Counted from the first letter of the stretch, positions 11,445 to 23,181 are shown. The stretch: DNA of 64,000 bases from Cylicocyclus nassatus (GCA_958299035.1 CATQJL010000223.1:14913742-14977741), one strand, 5' to 3'. Notes: generated by a model from the letters alone, not told the origin. Numbers and translations are program-made.

Positions 11445-11880
11445 GCACAAAGGGTGCCATAAATTGTGCTGAATATCTAGCCCATTAGTGCTAAGCATGC
11501 TACTGTTAAGAACAAATGCTGTATTGGAGTCAGGAAATTTGCGATGAACCACAAGTCGAAAGTTGGGGTTTACCGAAAAACCGATATTCCAATAACTTAT
11601 TAGTTCTTATCAGCAACATGCTTAGCACTGTTGGGTTAGATAATCAGCACAATTTTGGCACGCTTTCATCAATTATGAAGGAAGAAAAATGGTTTTGGAA
11701 AACGGCGCTGGGGATCATCAGGGGAGCATACAAAAAGCTAGAACGTGCGGCTTGTATAGCTTCTTGCTCCGTTTATTATGTTCATAGTGAAGAATGGCGA
11801 GAATAATTACGGATTATACAACGTGAAATCCAAATATCTGCGATCCTCTCTTCAGCGGAAATGTTAGTTCCTGCGGCCTT
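11445..11880. repeat. Foldback repeat D, copy 1
   Basis: An inner inverted repeat (around 11470-11515 and 11603-11655) includes GCTAAGCATG...GTTCTTATCAGCAACATGC-type arms. This, the CGATGAACCACAAGTCGAAA segment inside it, and the GGGATCATCAGG segment beyond it all recur at 26228-26822 inside element A2. That makes it a diverged relative of A2 whose outer ends are no longer clear. Confidence 0.6.
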
Positions 11881-12200
11881 TTGCCATTTATCTGTCCAGG
11901 CAATGTCCGGGTAAGAAATCGATTTCTAGAATCACTTACCTGGGCTTTTGCCTCTCCGGAATACGAACTGTCCTGATCAATCGCAACGGCGTCCGTCCAG
12001 TTCCTGTGTGGAATGAAATGCCGATACATTCCTCATATCCATATCATATCCAAATCAAAATGCTTGATTTCAGAGTCTAAAGCTCATAAATTTGTAGGAA
12101 CAAGCCAACAGTACGTACCCAACTACTAAGTAGATATGATCAATGTGGGATATCAAAGCATGTCATATGATAGTGAACAATCTTCGAAAACAGGTGTAAA

Positions 12201-12604
12201 TCTCTATATATATAAAACTCAAAGTGTGTTTGTCTGTTAATAAGTATGTTTTTTATACAAATCTTTCCGAGTGGACTAAATGAGCTGAGACTTTGCACAC
12301 ATATGTTTTGGACCCCGGCGCAGAACATAGGCTACTTTTCGCGGCGATTTACTGGATCCTTCTATTGATTTGTTGATTTGTTTACTTACATCTGGGAAAA
12401 TGAGGCTTGACATGCTCAAACCAATTATTTTGCCGTGATTATGTAGTCAGGGGATGGTAAAGCTCATTTTAATCTCAGTGTCGGAAAGATGCGGGCAATT
12501 CGTTTCAAAGCCCTTTTTTCGCAGAAGAAGCTCAAAATCGTAAGTATAAGTAACTTCTTCTTAGCAAAACTGGAGTCCCGAGTGAAACCGGGACCGCCGG
12601 CTAG
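12201..12604 (+). mobile_element. Non-autonomous Helitron H1, 404 bp
   Basis: It starts TCTCTATATATATAAAAC and ends CTAG, inserted between a host A (12200) and T (12605), as Helitrons do. A GTCCCG/CGGGAC hairpin (12575-12580 with 12589-12594) lies six bases before the CTAG end. There are no terminal inverted repeats, no target duplication and no Rep/helicase. H3 (42562-42953) starts with nearly the same sequence, and H2 and H4 are looser relatives. Confidence 0.85.
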
Positions 12605-12820
12605 TCTAATATATAAAGAATCGTAAGCGCAATTCAAAAATGTGCAAATAGCGGGAAACCGCGCGGCGGTCCCGAAGCGAACGCACTTCCAAATAGCACC
12701 TTTAGATTACTGGTTCACTAGTAAGAAATAAATAAATAAGACTCTGCAGCATGAACGAAAGCGATCCCGCGCGGCTCCTCAACTCGTTCGTGTCAGAGAG
12801 TTGGAACTAAAAAGATTTAA

Positions 12821-13177
12821 AGGCAGCGTCTAGGCAAATCTGGATGGGGCTCTCACGTGAAAGTAATCTTGAGGTAACCTAAATAAGACTCTGCCCAAGC
12901 GGCAGTTCAGATAGTGCACTCACGGCTAAGATGTTGAGCTCTAAACTATGCACCGTCGTAATCGCATGGCTTCATGGCTCGGCACATCAGTTTCGCGTGG
13001 ATACGGGCGAAAGCGCCATGCATTCATGCGAATACGGTCACGGGGCATAGTTGGAGCCCAACATTTTAGCCGTGAGTGCACTATCCGAACTGCCGCTTGA
13101 GCAGAGTCTTATTTAGGGCCTCAAGATTCCTTTTCACGTGAGAGCCCCATAGGTCCAGATTTGCCTGGACGCTGCCT
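12821..13177. mobile_element. Foldback MITE, 357 bp, long inverted repeats
   Basis: Both ends read AGGCAGCGTC(T/C)AGGCAAATCTGG in opposite orientation, and the inverted similarity continues for about 160 bp (for example CACTCACGGCTAAGATGTTG against its complement near 13065). No clear target duplication was found, so the superfamily is left open. Confidence 0.8.
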
Positions 13178-14037
13178 CTAATTTCTTTGCATGAAGTTGA
13201 ACAAGTATCTTCTAAGCTCTTCAAAAGGCATCGCTGTGCAAAGCTACGGAGTCAAATTACAACACATTGGATTGCAAATGTCAGTTCGGATTTGTAAGAG
13301 GACCGCTTTGAAGTTTGTACTTTATACAATGCTGGATTTGTCAAATTAACGCGCGCGAACATGCACTTTGATGCCGGAGTGAAATGAAGTCATACGTTAG
13401 CAACTTTTGTGGTATTCAAGGGCTACGCATGTGTTGAGTATTCAGCACGCCAAAAGCAAACGACCAACTCACGACCAAGAATGAGCTTGTTCTGCTTAGC
13501 TGCTTCTGTATGTGCGTCCTTCTCTTTTTCATGATCAACGTCTTAATTTCAGATAATGTCTTATATTCTGAAACCTCCAAGCGGGGAATGCTCGATTACG
13601 GACGCTGATCAGTTGAATAGGCAATTGTGCTACGAATATAACAAGCCAGAGTTGCCAGTGGTTCGTCCATCACTATCACCTGTTGAATAAGCGTCGTCCC
13701 GAAAGTTCTTTCCATTGTTTCGACTTGCCATAAAAACACTTGACAAAGACGGGAAAACACTTTGTATATTTGATGTAGATTTCCTCCACTTTTCAAGAGT
13801 CGTGATTCCAGACCATTCGCTTTGGTGGTCACTAAGATTATCACCAAAATTCAGAACTCATATTTTTAACTTTCAAGTTTGGCAATTTTTCAAAAATCTT
13901 ACCCAACTTTTGTAAAAGCTGTGATAGCGAATGAATAGAATAGAAGTGCAGCACTATTTGGCATTCAGTTATATATTTTGAAGTACTTAGTAGTCACTTC
14001 CGCAAGAAGTTAGTGGAATAGATGAAGATTCTTTATT
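13178..14037. other. Non-coding stretch, nothing recognised
   Basis: Only short frames lie here, and no repeat or RNA gene was recognised. Confidence 0.4.
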
Positions 14038-14288
14038 TGAAAATACGTTCATTCGACAATACGGAACAATAACTTATTCGACGCAATAATGCGAAGAACA
14101 GTCATTCGAATATTCGATTAATTAAGCAGGTGAAGCGCGTATTCGAATGTTCGAATAGTCGAACACTTGACCATTGTACCATCATTCGAATAGTTTCGAG
14201 TTGGAATAATGCAAATCGCGAATCGAATAATATTCGTTTGTTCCAACATTTTTCAAAAGTCGATTATTCGATATTCGCTCGTTCGATG
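14038..14288. repeat. ATTCG/CGAAT-dense patch
   Basis: Roughly fifteen ATTCG or CGAAT words (several joined as ATTCGAAT or TTCGAA) crowd into about 250 bp. There is no fixed period, so this is not a simple tandem repeat. Confidence 0.6.
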
Positions 14289-14379
14289 AAATTTTCCCGT
14301 CGTCAAAATTGTAGAGTACCTGGGGTGTCCAAACTTCATAATTCACATGATTCATCTCTGAGTTTCACCAATGGGGAAG

Positions 14380-14596
14380 TGTCAAGTCTAGGGGTGTACG
14401 GGCCCTAGCTTGATGTGTAGCGGTACAGGTTGTTATTATATATATTTATTATCTACATATATTACAAGAAAGGGGAAGGGGGAAGACTGACTAGGCAGCC
14501 TTACGGGACGCGGTCGTAGGGGGTCACTGGCTCCTATCTGACCTTCTCGGCCAGCTCACGGGAGAGCAGCAGGCGGAGCTTAGCTGCGTCCCGACA
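14380..14596 (-). repeat. LTR (3' LTR of the minus-strand element)
   Basis: The 217-bp repeat begins TGTCAAG and ends CCCGACA, with TGTC/GACA terminal inverted bases. By eye it matches the copy at 21200-21416 base for base. Confidence 0.9.
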
Positions 14597-14788
14597 TCTC
14601 CATTCCTTCAGAAAGCTCGTCCTCGAGCTTGTTCGGCTGTTGTTGAATGTCTTCCGAGTTACGTGTGTAAAGGGTACACGTGTTACGGCGAGACCATAAG
14701 GAACTCCGATTTCGGTACCATTATCTTCTGCTTGATTGAGTAGAAGAGTTGGCTTAGGCGGATTGGTTAACCAAACACGACCTTCACC
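14534..14788 (-). CDS. Open frame running from element interior into the LTR
   Basis: On the minus strand an 84-codon open frame begins after a TGA at 14789-14791, crosses the purine-rich tract and the interior/LTR border, and ends at TAG (14534-14536) inside the LTR. Its tail reads KLRLLLSRELAEKVR. It has no ATG in a convincing place and no motif that I recognise, so it would have to be the end of a longer or spliced product. It may be the relic of a C-terminal retroelement protein. Confidence 0.35.
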   Translation of the reverse strand, partial: GEGRVWLTNPPKPTLLLNQAEDNGTEIGVPYGLAVTRVPFTHVTRKTFNNSRTSSRTSFLKEWRCRDAAKLRLLLSRELAEKVR

Positions 14789-14819
14789 TCATCCTAGGGG
14801 TATAGAGCGAGCTTGTCCT

Positions 14820-17800
14820 CAAGCGGAGAGATATACGGAATGAACGATGTGACGTAGGGGACTGCTTGGAAGAGGCAGTAACATGTAGTTGTAGGAAGTG
14901 AACAGCGTATTATATCTCGGAAATTGACAAAGGGGAATAGTTGGCGTGGAGATTTTAGGAGTATAATGTGACCGGTATTTGAATGTTGATACGGGGAAGT
15001 TGTGGGTTGGAAGGGAACTTGTTGAGAACATGTTAATAAAAAAAATAGCGTGGTGAGCAGAAATTACATAGAAACCGAAAGTATTGAGCGATATTGGATG
15101 ACATTAGTGATTCTGAATTTATATTTTACATGAAGTAGTTAAGCAACATGTGGAATTTTAGGAAGTATAATAAAATAAGGCATTGTATAATTTGAACCGA
15201 GTGACATATGGTTATACAGCATATAAATAATGCGATCGATTAGAAAACGGAGAGGAAGATTTAGATGCAGAATTGAGCACAACAAACTGTGTTTAATTCA
15301 ACATAGTGGCAAATTTTGAGTGTTAGAGAAAAGGGAAATTTTTTTTCGCTGCCTAGAACAAAATATTTTTTTCATTCTTTGAACTGCCGTTTCAAAGAAA
15401 TTTGTGCTTATAGATAATCGCAGCGGTGCGACAAAATAGGTGTAAACAAACTCACGTTGAGAAATATCTCGACAGCAGAAAAAATAAAACTCTGATAGTC
15501 GAATTTTTTCCAAACTGAGTTTTGCGTTTGAAAATTGTCTTGCAGTCTTGCGACGAAATTCAAGACTACATTCGTGAACAAAACAAACGTGATATCGTTC
15601 ATGTTCTGATGTTTCCTTTTTTAATTGTTTTTTTTGAAAAAAAAAGTGGTTTTTGGAAGCATTAGCCCATTTTCGACATAGACAACATGAAAATGCAAAC
15701 CAAGTTATACAAAATAAATTAATAGTACATTTTGGCATAGTAAATTATACAAACAGAACGTTTCCACTGCAGAAACTATGATATGTAGTTTTTGAGTTAT
15801 AAGTGTAAAAACTTCAGGGGAAATGATCCTAACATCATGTGTGGTAATTCACGACTAATTTTCAATCTAAGAAAGCTATCTATGTTTCTTCAACGTCCAG
15901 ATCCAATACAGAAAATTTTATGGTGTGATTGTTCCTGAATTCTGCTGAAATCTGTAAAGGAATCATTACCATCCTTTTCTAGGGAAAAATAAAAACTGGG
16001 TGACGTGAAATGTTCTAAACAGTTTCTTTTCATTCCCAAGAATGAATTTCAGTGCGACAAAAAAACTATGCCTCCATTGCTTATTGTCAGCTTCGGCTGA
16101 TCACCTTTCAAAAAAAAAATGCGGTCATTTCTTCTGATCAGAATATCAATCTGGATATCTGAACATGTTCAGAAGCACTGAGGATTTTTTTCTTTTGGCA
16201 AACAGCAAGTTATTTCTTCTGCGAAGCGTTTCGGTTAAAAGAGAATTGTTCTCTGAAAACAATCTCCATTCAGCTACAAGTAATATTCTCTGAAAATATT
16301 TTTAATTGTAGTTCTGATTGCTACGTTTAACAACGTAATGCAGACTTGGTTTGTGCAATTGCACAAAACTGGAGGAACTGCTATATTCCAATGTTCTTAC
16401 CAATAGTCTGTCCATTAATTAGAATCAAAGTCATGAGCGCGGTTTTCAATGAACTGTTACAATCGATGCATGTTTTACAACCATTTTGCGAGCTTCTTCA
16501 TTGTTTGAGTGTGTGATTACAGGTCTTATCCAGAAATGCTGAGGCAACGAGCCGATGTGAATTACTTAGAAAAAATTATTGCACTTTCGGGTTGTCAAAC
16601 TCAAAAAGTCAGTGCAAACAGGACGATGGACGAATTTTGTAAAAGAAAGTTTTTTTTTCATCAGATTTGTGCACAATCAATAGAAAAAATTACGTCATGG
16701 AAACAACTCGAAATCTTTCAAAAAAACGTTCATCCAGAAGCATAATCTTTTTGACTAAACTGCCATCACTACCTTTGAATTTTCTTAACATGCAGAAACT
16801 GAGCTTGGCCGAGCTCTTCGTTACTGTCGTTGAATTCAGGAGTGCGAAAGAAGTAAATAGTAATCAGACTTTATGCTAGCCTTGCTCACACATCTCAAAA
16901 GTAGTCCGATCTGCAAAAAAAGTGTGCCATTTTATCACTTTGTATGTAGTGACGGTTGTGGTGTAAACAGACACATCTGAATTGAGCAACAGAAGTGGAA
17001 ATTGCTTTTTTGTGTTCGGTAGAAGTAATAGTTTTGAATTTTTCAGGTACCTCATATTGTAAGGCACCTAAAAGTGCTTGCGATAAAATTGGTTTCGAAA
17101 TTCTTGCAAAAAATAATAAGCTTATTAAAAATTGACTGCGTCATATAATTCTGGGATCTGCTCTTCTAGCTTCTAAAATAGCGAATTGAAAAGTTTGCCT
17201 TTTTGCTGAAAGTTATAACCTTGAGACCGGCAAAAGCTGCACATTTCACATCCTCCTCCAAAAAAAATGTTTTTTCCTTTCTCTCGATGTTCAAAAAAAA
17301 TAAACCAAATTCTTTTTTTTTTGAAAATGTCTTTCTTCTCAGTTCGAGAATGTTTTTAGAGTGTTCTTTCTTCATGAATGTTCCTGCAAACGAATTAGAG
17401 GTTGCTCTAATGGATGACAAATTTCGGAAAAGTGGATGATTGAAAAATTCGTAGCTCTTGTGAGAAAAAAGATTTCAAGTTAGGATTTTCACTGCCAAAA
17501 ATGAATGTGAGTTTTTGTGAATTTGTAATTCAGAGTTGTTTTTTCGATCGAGATCATTCATGTGTTGATGAAAAAAAATTGAAAATAAGAAAGATTGTTC
17601 TCAAATCTGTTGTACTAATTTGATATTTTTGTGAGGTTCAATTTAGAAACTAAGAAAATGCTTGGTTTTTCTTTTCGAAAGCGCTTGTGAAAGTGAAGTA
17701 ACCCGTGCAAAAACGTTTTCTTTATAACAATATTTTTGAATAAGTTCAGATTGGTGGAGACATTAAATAATCAATATCAAGTCGGAGTTTGAGGAAAGAA

Positions 17801-19640
17801 TCTTGAAGATTTGATTTTTATGTGGAGTGGTGTTTTTCTTAAGCGAAAAATTTGGTCTGTTCCAGTATAAGGTTTATTTTGAATATCAGTTTCTTCCTGA
17901 ATAAATTTTTATGATGACGAGAAAAAAAATTCTAGCAATTGGAAACTATGGTAATAACTATTCATTTTTCTTTGAAAAAAATTATGAAGAGTTTCAACCG
18001 TGTAAAGAAACCTTATCTCTTTCAATTTCAGAATTTTCAGCAGAAATGTTCTCTGAAAACAATTCTACTTCACATTTCGCCAAACACTATGTGAACATAC
18101 CAAGGGTTGTGATCTGAAAAGTACTGAAAGTGAAAGAAATTTCCTTTCCTGCTGTGTTACAACCGCATTTTGCGTATACCAACAATTGCTTGAAATTTCT
18201 AATGTAGATCAAAAGAAAAAAGAAAGCGCGATGTTCTCAAATTGTTCAGCCTCATAGAAGCTAGCCTTTTTCCCCTTCGAAAATAGATGAATACAACCAA
18301 AGTTACTAAATAATGATGAATATTGCAAAGTCGGTTAAGCAGTGCTGTCCTAATTTCTTCTCAAAGAAGATGGAATTGGATGTTGGGTCTGATATTAATT
18401 CTGTATTTTAGAAACTTTGTGAAGCAAAACCCTGAAAGTTGGTTGTGCAAAAATTTTTTTTAGTTTTTTTTTTCAGACTTACAACAAAGTCGGAAGATTG
18501 TCAGTTATAAGCAAATTTAATGCAAGCACAGTGTAGCTGATGCATAGATTGAAAAATGAAATTTTTTTTTTGAGTGTTTCGAAATTGAAATGGATAACAA
18601 AGCGATTTGTTTCTTTTTTTCTTCGCTTTTCTTGTTTTTCTTTTTTTTCAGCATTTCAATTCCAATTTGAAATGGCATCAGGTCGTTCTTCTTGAAAGAA
18701 ATGTTTGTGCAGTTTGAGTTGAAGAAGAAATTGATTGAACGCTCGAAATATTACCAAGTAGACGTAGTAAGAGCAAGAAATGTGATTAAGAACATTAGCA
18801 TCTACAAAAACTCAAAAAAATCACTTCCAAACTTTTAATCATTTTTTCACTTAGTCACTTGGTGAAAAAAACGCTGTTCTAATTTTTTTTTGTAGGATTC
18901 TGAGACTTTTTGAGCTGAAAGTATGCCAATTCTATTTTTGAGGAAAAGATGCTACCGCAAATGTGATAACAATGTTATTATCTCTATATCTGACATTTCC
19001 AACCTTGGAGCAATGTAAATCAAAGGATATAAGATTTCAACTCGTTGCGCTTTTTTTTTACTACCATCTAAATCACAAGTAAAGGACCGAAAATTTTGGT
19101 TTTTTTTTTAATTGAGAATTTGATGATATATCACTACTTATAAGTATAGCTTAAAGAGTATGATTGTCAGAAGCAGAGGATGTTAGATAGATAACTCAGA
19201 TCATGTTGATTTTTTTTTTTGAATCTGTACTCCAAAGTGTGAACTAATTCAAAAATTTCAAGTCCAAGCGTCTAAAAATCAATGCATATGGCAGAGTATT
19301 CGACAGAATTGATCGCAATTATAAACAAGATCCGCTGTTTTGGCATTTGCATATGTTAGAACGCAGTTTTGGGTACAACGTGGAAGCGCGTTATTGTGAC
19401 TATAGATTCGAAGGACAAAGACTACTGGATTTTTTTTTTCAAGGCAGCAATGATTTTTATCTTATGTTTGATACATGGTGACTGTTCCTCAAAATTGAGG
19501 CTATCAATCTACTTGAGTAACTTGAAAAAGACGATGAGTATCTGCTCTTGAATTTAAATGACATGAGATCTGATCTATGCATGATCGATTTGGGCGTGAT
19601 CAGTTATCAACATTGTGGAACTATTGGCAACCGTAGAAAA
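14820..19640. other. Retroelement interior without readable genes
   Basis: This AT-rich DNA has many runs of T or A. Short frames occur on both strands, the longest being 15298-15738 on the minus strand, rich in Phe, Cys and Lys and without a family signature. I looked for integrase (HHCC, DDE) and polymerase (YxDD) patterns on the minus strand and saw none. Confidence 0.5.
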
Positions 19641-19654
19641 TTTAACTCGGAAGT

Positions 19655-19970
19655 TGCGTAATTCCTCTCATGAATTTTAAAAAGGCGGCTGCGATATGCG
19701 ATCAAAAGTTTCACTACTAGTCTCCGGATTGACTTGTAGGAGGCACGCGCCGAGACCGATGGTTGATGCATCGGTGTGGATGATATAGGGTTTTCCTAGA
19801 ATAGGAAGCACTAAAACAAGCGCATCCACTAGGGCATGTTTTAATGCTTGGAATGCTATTTCTCACTCCTTGCTCCAAAGAAAAACTGCATCTTTTATGC
19901 GAAGTTTGTTCAATGGATGGGAAATTGTAGCAAAACGCGGTAAATCTTCAAAAGTACGATCCTGCACTAA
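19655..19970 (-). pseudogene. Ty3/Gypsy pol remnant: polymerase tail and RNase H start
   Basis: On the minus strand the frames read FATISHPLNKL and then FQALKHALVDALV, followed by LGKPYIIHTDAS and GLGACLLQ. This is the standard Gypsy order: connection segment, then the first RNase H active-site Asp (TDAS..G.GA.L.Q). A stop interrupts it before FQALKHAL, a small duplication-like insertion and frame changes follow, and similarity fades after LLQ. Only about 100 residues remain of a pol that would normally exceed 1,000. Confidence 0.7.
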
Positions 19971-20712
19971 GAATGATTTGAGTGCTATTATTATCTGTGA
20001 GGCGCGGAATATCACCAAAGCTGTCGAAATTTTTTTTTATTGATCTAGACGTGTATCATTTTCATGAAACAACAAACAATATAATTAGTGTTGTGTATAG
20101 TATGAATATTTCTAAATATTTCAAAAGGTTTGAAGTGGTTTTGTATCGACAGCAGAAGGTAAATATTACGATAATATAATTTGCGTAAGATATACGGCAG
20201 CGGGATATCGGGCACAACTGTTGTTGTTGGCAGTATAAGTTGCATAAGAACAGACGCTAAGGGGTCATACTGTGCAACTGCTGCTGTTGGACGTATACCA
20301 TGATCGTAAAAGATTAGGTTACGCAATTATTAATCCTGTTCCAAGGCTTATCGCGACGCAAAGCAGACGTATTTGCACTATCGCAGCTGAAAGGTCATAG
20401 CGCTCAAATAGTATTAATTTGTCACAAAAAAAAATTTGTCGCGGGTCACATGCTTACAACTTGCGAGGGCAGCTGCGTTGCTCTATAGCCAAAGGGGGTC
20501 ACCGCGCGCGGACAGTAGCACTGGGTTTTGCTATATTTCCTGAGAGGTCGAAGCATTACGTTTTGTCGACACTTCCCAGCAGAAGTTATCTGCAGTGGGC
20601 CAGCAGATTTATCTTTCTGGGTCTAATACTGCAGTGAATTTTGTGCTAGCAATTGCGAACAAGTCCATTGTCTAATTATAAAAAATAAAAAAAATAAAAT
20701 AAGTTAACAAAA

Positions 20713-20856
20713 ATTCACGGAATCACGGTTTCACGGATTCACGGATCACGGATCACGGATTCACGGATCACGGATCACGGCATCACGGATCACGGCTGCT
20801 AAATGCGCTTTTTAAATTCACGGATTCACGGATTCACGGAATCACGGATCACGGAA
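20713..20856. repeat. CACGGAT-type tandem repeat
   Basis: Irregular tandem units of TCACGGAT and TCACGGATTC fill two blocks separated by about 25 bp. It lies inside the LTR element, about 350 bp from the proposed primer-binding site. Confidence 0.85.
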
Positions 20857-21199
20857 AATGCGAGCGCTTTACGAAAGAAAGAAATTGACAAAATGGGACT
20901 GTTCGCAGGACTGTATAAATAATTTTTATTTTATTTTATTTGATAATTTTTTTTCTTTCTGAAAAGGTTAAATATTTGACTCACACAGAGATTAGATATT
21001 TCACTCACACAGCTAATATATTTGTGCAACATAAAAAAAAACACTCACACACAATTGTTCGTTGGTGACGTCCGTAGCGATCGATCGAATTGTAGAAGGG
21101 GGGGGGGGGGGTAAGTTTTTGGAACCCATATCAAAAGTTGAGAAGAGAAAAAAAATTATTCTAGAATTCTAAAAAAAGAAATCTTCCCTGGGACCTCCA

Positions 21200-21416
21200 T
21201 GTCAAGTCTAGGGGTGTACGGGCCCTAGCTTGATGTGTAGCGGTACAGGTTGTTATTATATATATTTATTATCTACATATATTACAAGAAAGGGGAAGGG
21301 GGAAGACTGACTAGGCAGCCTTACGGGACGCGGTCGTAGGGGGTCACTGGCTCCTATCTGACCTTCTCGGCCAGCTCACGGGAGAGCAGCAGGCGGAGCT
21401 TAGCTGCGTCCCGACA
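21200..21416 (-). repeat. LTR (5' LTR of the minus-strand element)
   Basis: This is the second 217-bp LTR, with the same TGTCAAG...CCCGACA ends as 14380-14596. The downstream flank is GAAG. On the minus strand it is followed inward by TGG, as expected of a primer-binding site. Confidence 0.9.
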
Positions 21417-21420
21417 GAAG

Positions 21421-22318
21421 AAAAGACGCCTAACAAAAAGAGGAGAAAAATTACATTAAACGATATTCGGACTGCATGTCGATTAATGTTTTACGGGGTA
21501 TGACTGTATTTCCACCTTTCTGCATATTTTAGGCCTTTTCGACATCTAGAACCCGGATTTGAGCTTTGAACCGGATGGAAAGACCGTATTGAGGCCTTTC
21601 CCCAGGGAGCGTTAGCCCAGTGGAAACGGCTCCGAATACATGTAGCTGCCATAACACCAGATGAGATGCAGATTATTGGCGATCACACAGGCTGCAGTAT
21701 AAGAATACGACCAAGATCATAAAGTCCATGGTTCGGTGACGACGGCTACGATGACGGGGCTAACGTTCGCCCTGGGATGAGGTTAGCGCCACTGCTCGGG
21801 AGTTGGCATCGGAATCTCTCTAGCTTGGAGTTGCTGGCGCGGCCACGCTCTGAAATAAATGAGTCAGCGCTGGCGTACTGTGAGCTTGGATGTTAAGATA
21901 GAATTCCAGCGCGTAGCGCTGCCCTTTCAACCCACTTTCAACAAGCAGCTCGGACGAGGGTTTCATTGGAAAGTTGGGAAGGAACACAGCTAGCCGAACT
22001 GTGCCTGAAGACCCTGTAGCTTGTAATTTTTGCTTTGGACAGCATGCACAATGCGGAAGCGATATTGGGGCTCCGCTCCGAACACGTAAGTGAAGCCGTC
22101 CGAGCGCGCCGATTGGGGATGTGCGCGCCGGTTCGAGGACGATATTTGCGCAAGGAGAACACCAACTAGCGGACTGGCCTGGAGATTAGTGGGGTAGCAG
22201 GAACCCCACCACAGCCATATACTCCAGAGCGCAAAACCGTCGGGATACTGCCTTGAACCCTACCAAAAAAACGCAAAGACCTTTCGGAACGACCTAAGAA
22301 TTTGTGTAATATTGATCA
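21421..22318. other. Moderately GC-rich non-coding stretch
   Basis: No gene was recognised. A GCGTTAGCCCAGTGG segment near 21609 looks faintly like an RNA polymerase III A box, but I could not pair it with a convincing B box. Confidence 0.4.
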
Positions 22319-22534
22319 CTAGCTGGCAAGCCCGGCTCCTCCCGACATTGTCTGTATTCGTAATCATGCATCAACTTACTATAAGCATGCTTATAGTAAG
22401 TTTCAACTCAGTTTAGGCGGAAATTGGACTGCCGGGGGTCCGCTTCGCAAAGGTTCGCGCCGCTTTGCAGTCTGCGTCTTTCATTTTAATCTATCTCGCT
22501 GAGCCAGTGGCGGTGCGGACGCGCTGCTCCACTT

Positions 22535-22676
22535 AGGGCCGCATGCACTAACATCCCTGCGGCGAGGGCAGCGGCGTCCCCAATGATGAAAAACCCGCAG
22601 CGGCGTCCGCACGCGGTCCCTTCATAACGGGGGACGCCGCTCCCCTCGCCGCAAAAATGTTAGTGCATACGGGCCT
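22535..22676. mobile_element. Harbinger-like MITE A1
   Basis: The termini are GGGCCGCATGCACTAACAT and ATGTTAGTGCATACGGGCC, each flanked by TTA. A 3-bp TWA duplication with GGNCC-type ends is the PIF/Harbinger pattern. The core carries complementary GC-rich arms (GCGGCGTCC and GGACGCCGC). Related elements are A2 and A3. Confidence 0.75.
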
Positions 22677-22834
22677 TAGAATGCTTCATCTACTCCGGGT
22701 TAAAAAAGACTGTACTTAGCCCTCTATGCCAACTCCCAGCCCCGTAGCTCAAACTTGGCAAGAAATCCTGAGAGCGATACCGATCGATAACCGAAGCAGC
22801 CCACGACCCCTGACTTAAAAGTGTACGTGTGCAG

Positions 22835-23181
22835 CGGTGGCGTACCCAAGATTTCGGCTCGGGGGGGGGGCGGCAAAAATTTTCTTCAAGTTAAGCTGCG
22901 TGGCGTCAGCCACGCACTCCGAAATTTTTTTAGGGAGGCCTCTCAAAATTTTTGCGGCCCCCAACCCCTAAAATCTGGAAAGAGTAGGCGTGGCGTCAGC
23001 CAGGCCCCGGAAAAAATTTTTTCCAAGGCTAATTTGAATTTTTAAAAATTTAAAAAATTATTTTAACTGTTTAGATAAATAAGCAAGTCACTTGCACATT
23101 TTCATAATGTAAGTACCTCTCAAAATTTCGCGACCTGTTCTCGGGAGGGCCCCCCCCCCGCCCCCTTTCGGTACGCCACTG
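22835..23181. mobile_element. hAT-like MITE, copy 1 (347 bp)
   Basis: The ends are CGGTGGCGTACC and GGTACGCCACTG (one mismatch from CAGTGGCGTACC), inside a perfect 8-bp duplication GTGTGCAG (22827-22834 and 23182-23189), as hAT transposases leave. Internal arms contain GCGTGGCGTCAGCCACGC. Long G and C runs lie near both ends. It interrupts Helitron H4. Confidence 0.9.

Larger units (their letters stand above)
14380..21416 (-). mobile_element. LTR retrotransposon, 7.0 kb, probably non-autonomous
   Basis: Two direct 217-bp LTRs bound the element, and both outer flanks carry GAAG (14376-14379 and 21417-21420), a 4-bp target duplication. On the minus strand the inner edge of the right LTR is followed at once by TGGAGGTCCCAGGG, a plausible tRNA primer-binding site. 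The left LTR is preceded by the purine-rich GAAGGAATGGAGA. Both signals therefore give minus-strand orientation. A Ty3/Gypsy RNase H remnant on the same strand (about 19655-19970) supports a Gypsy origin. No protease, polymerase core or integrase is readable; the interior is mostly AT-rich with homopolymer runs. This resembles a large retrotransposon derivative mobilised in trans. Confidence 0.85.

Noticed and set aside
15298..15738. 146-codon minus-strand frame inside the LTR element
   Set aside because: Phe/Cys/Lys-rich composition from homopolymer runs; no gag, integrase or polymerase motif.
21598..21760. tRNA-like sequence with GCGTTAGCCCAGTGG
   Set aside because: No B box at a workable distance and no foldable acceptor stem by eye.
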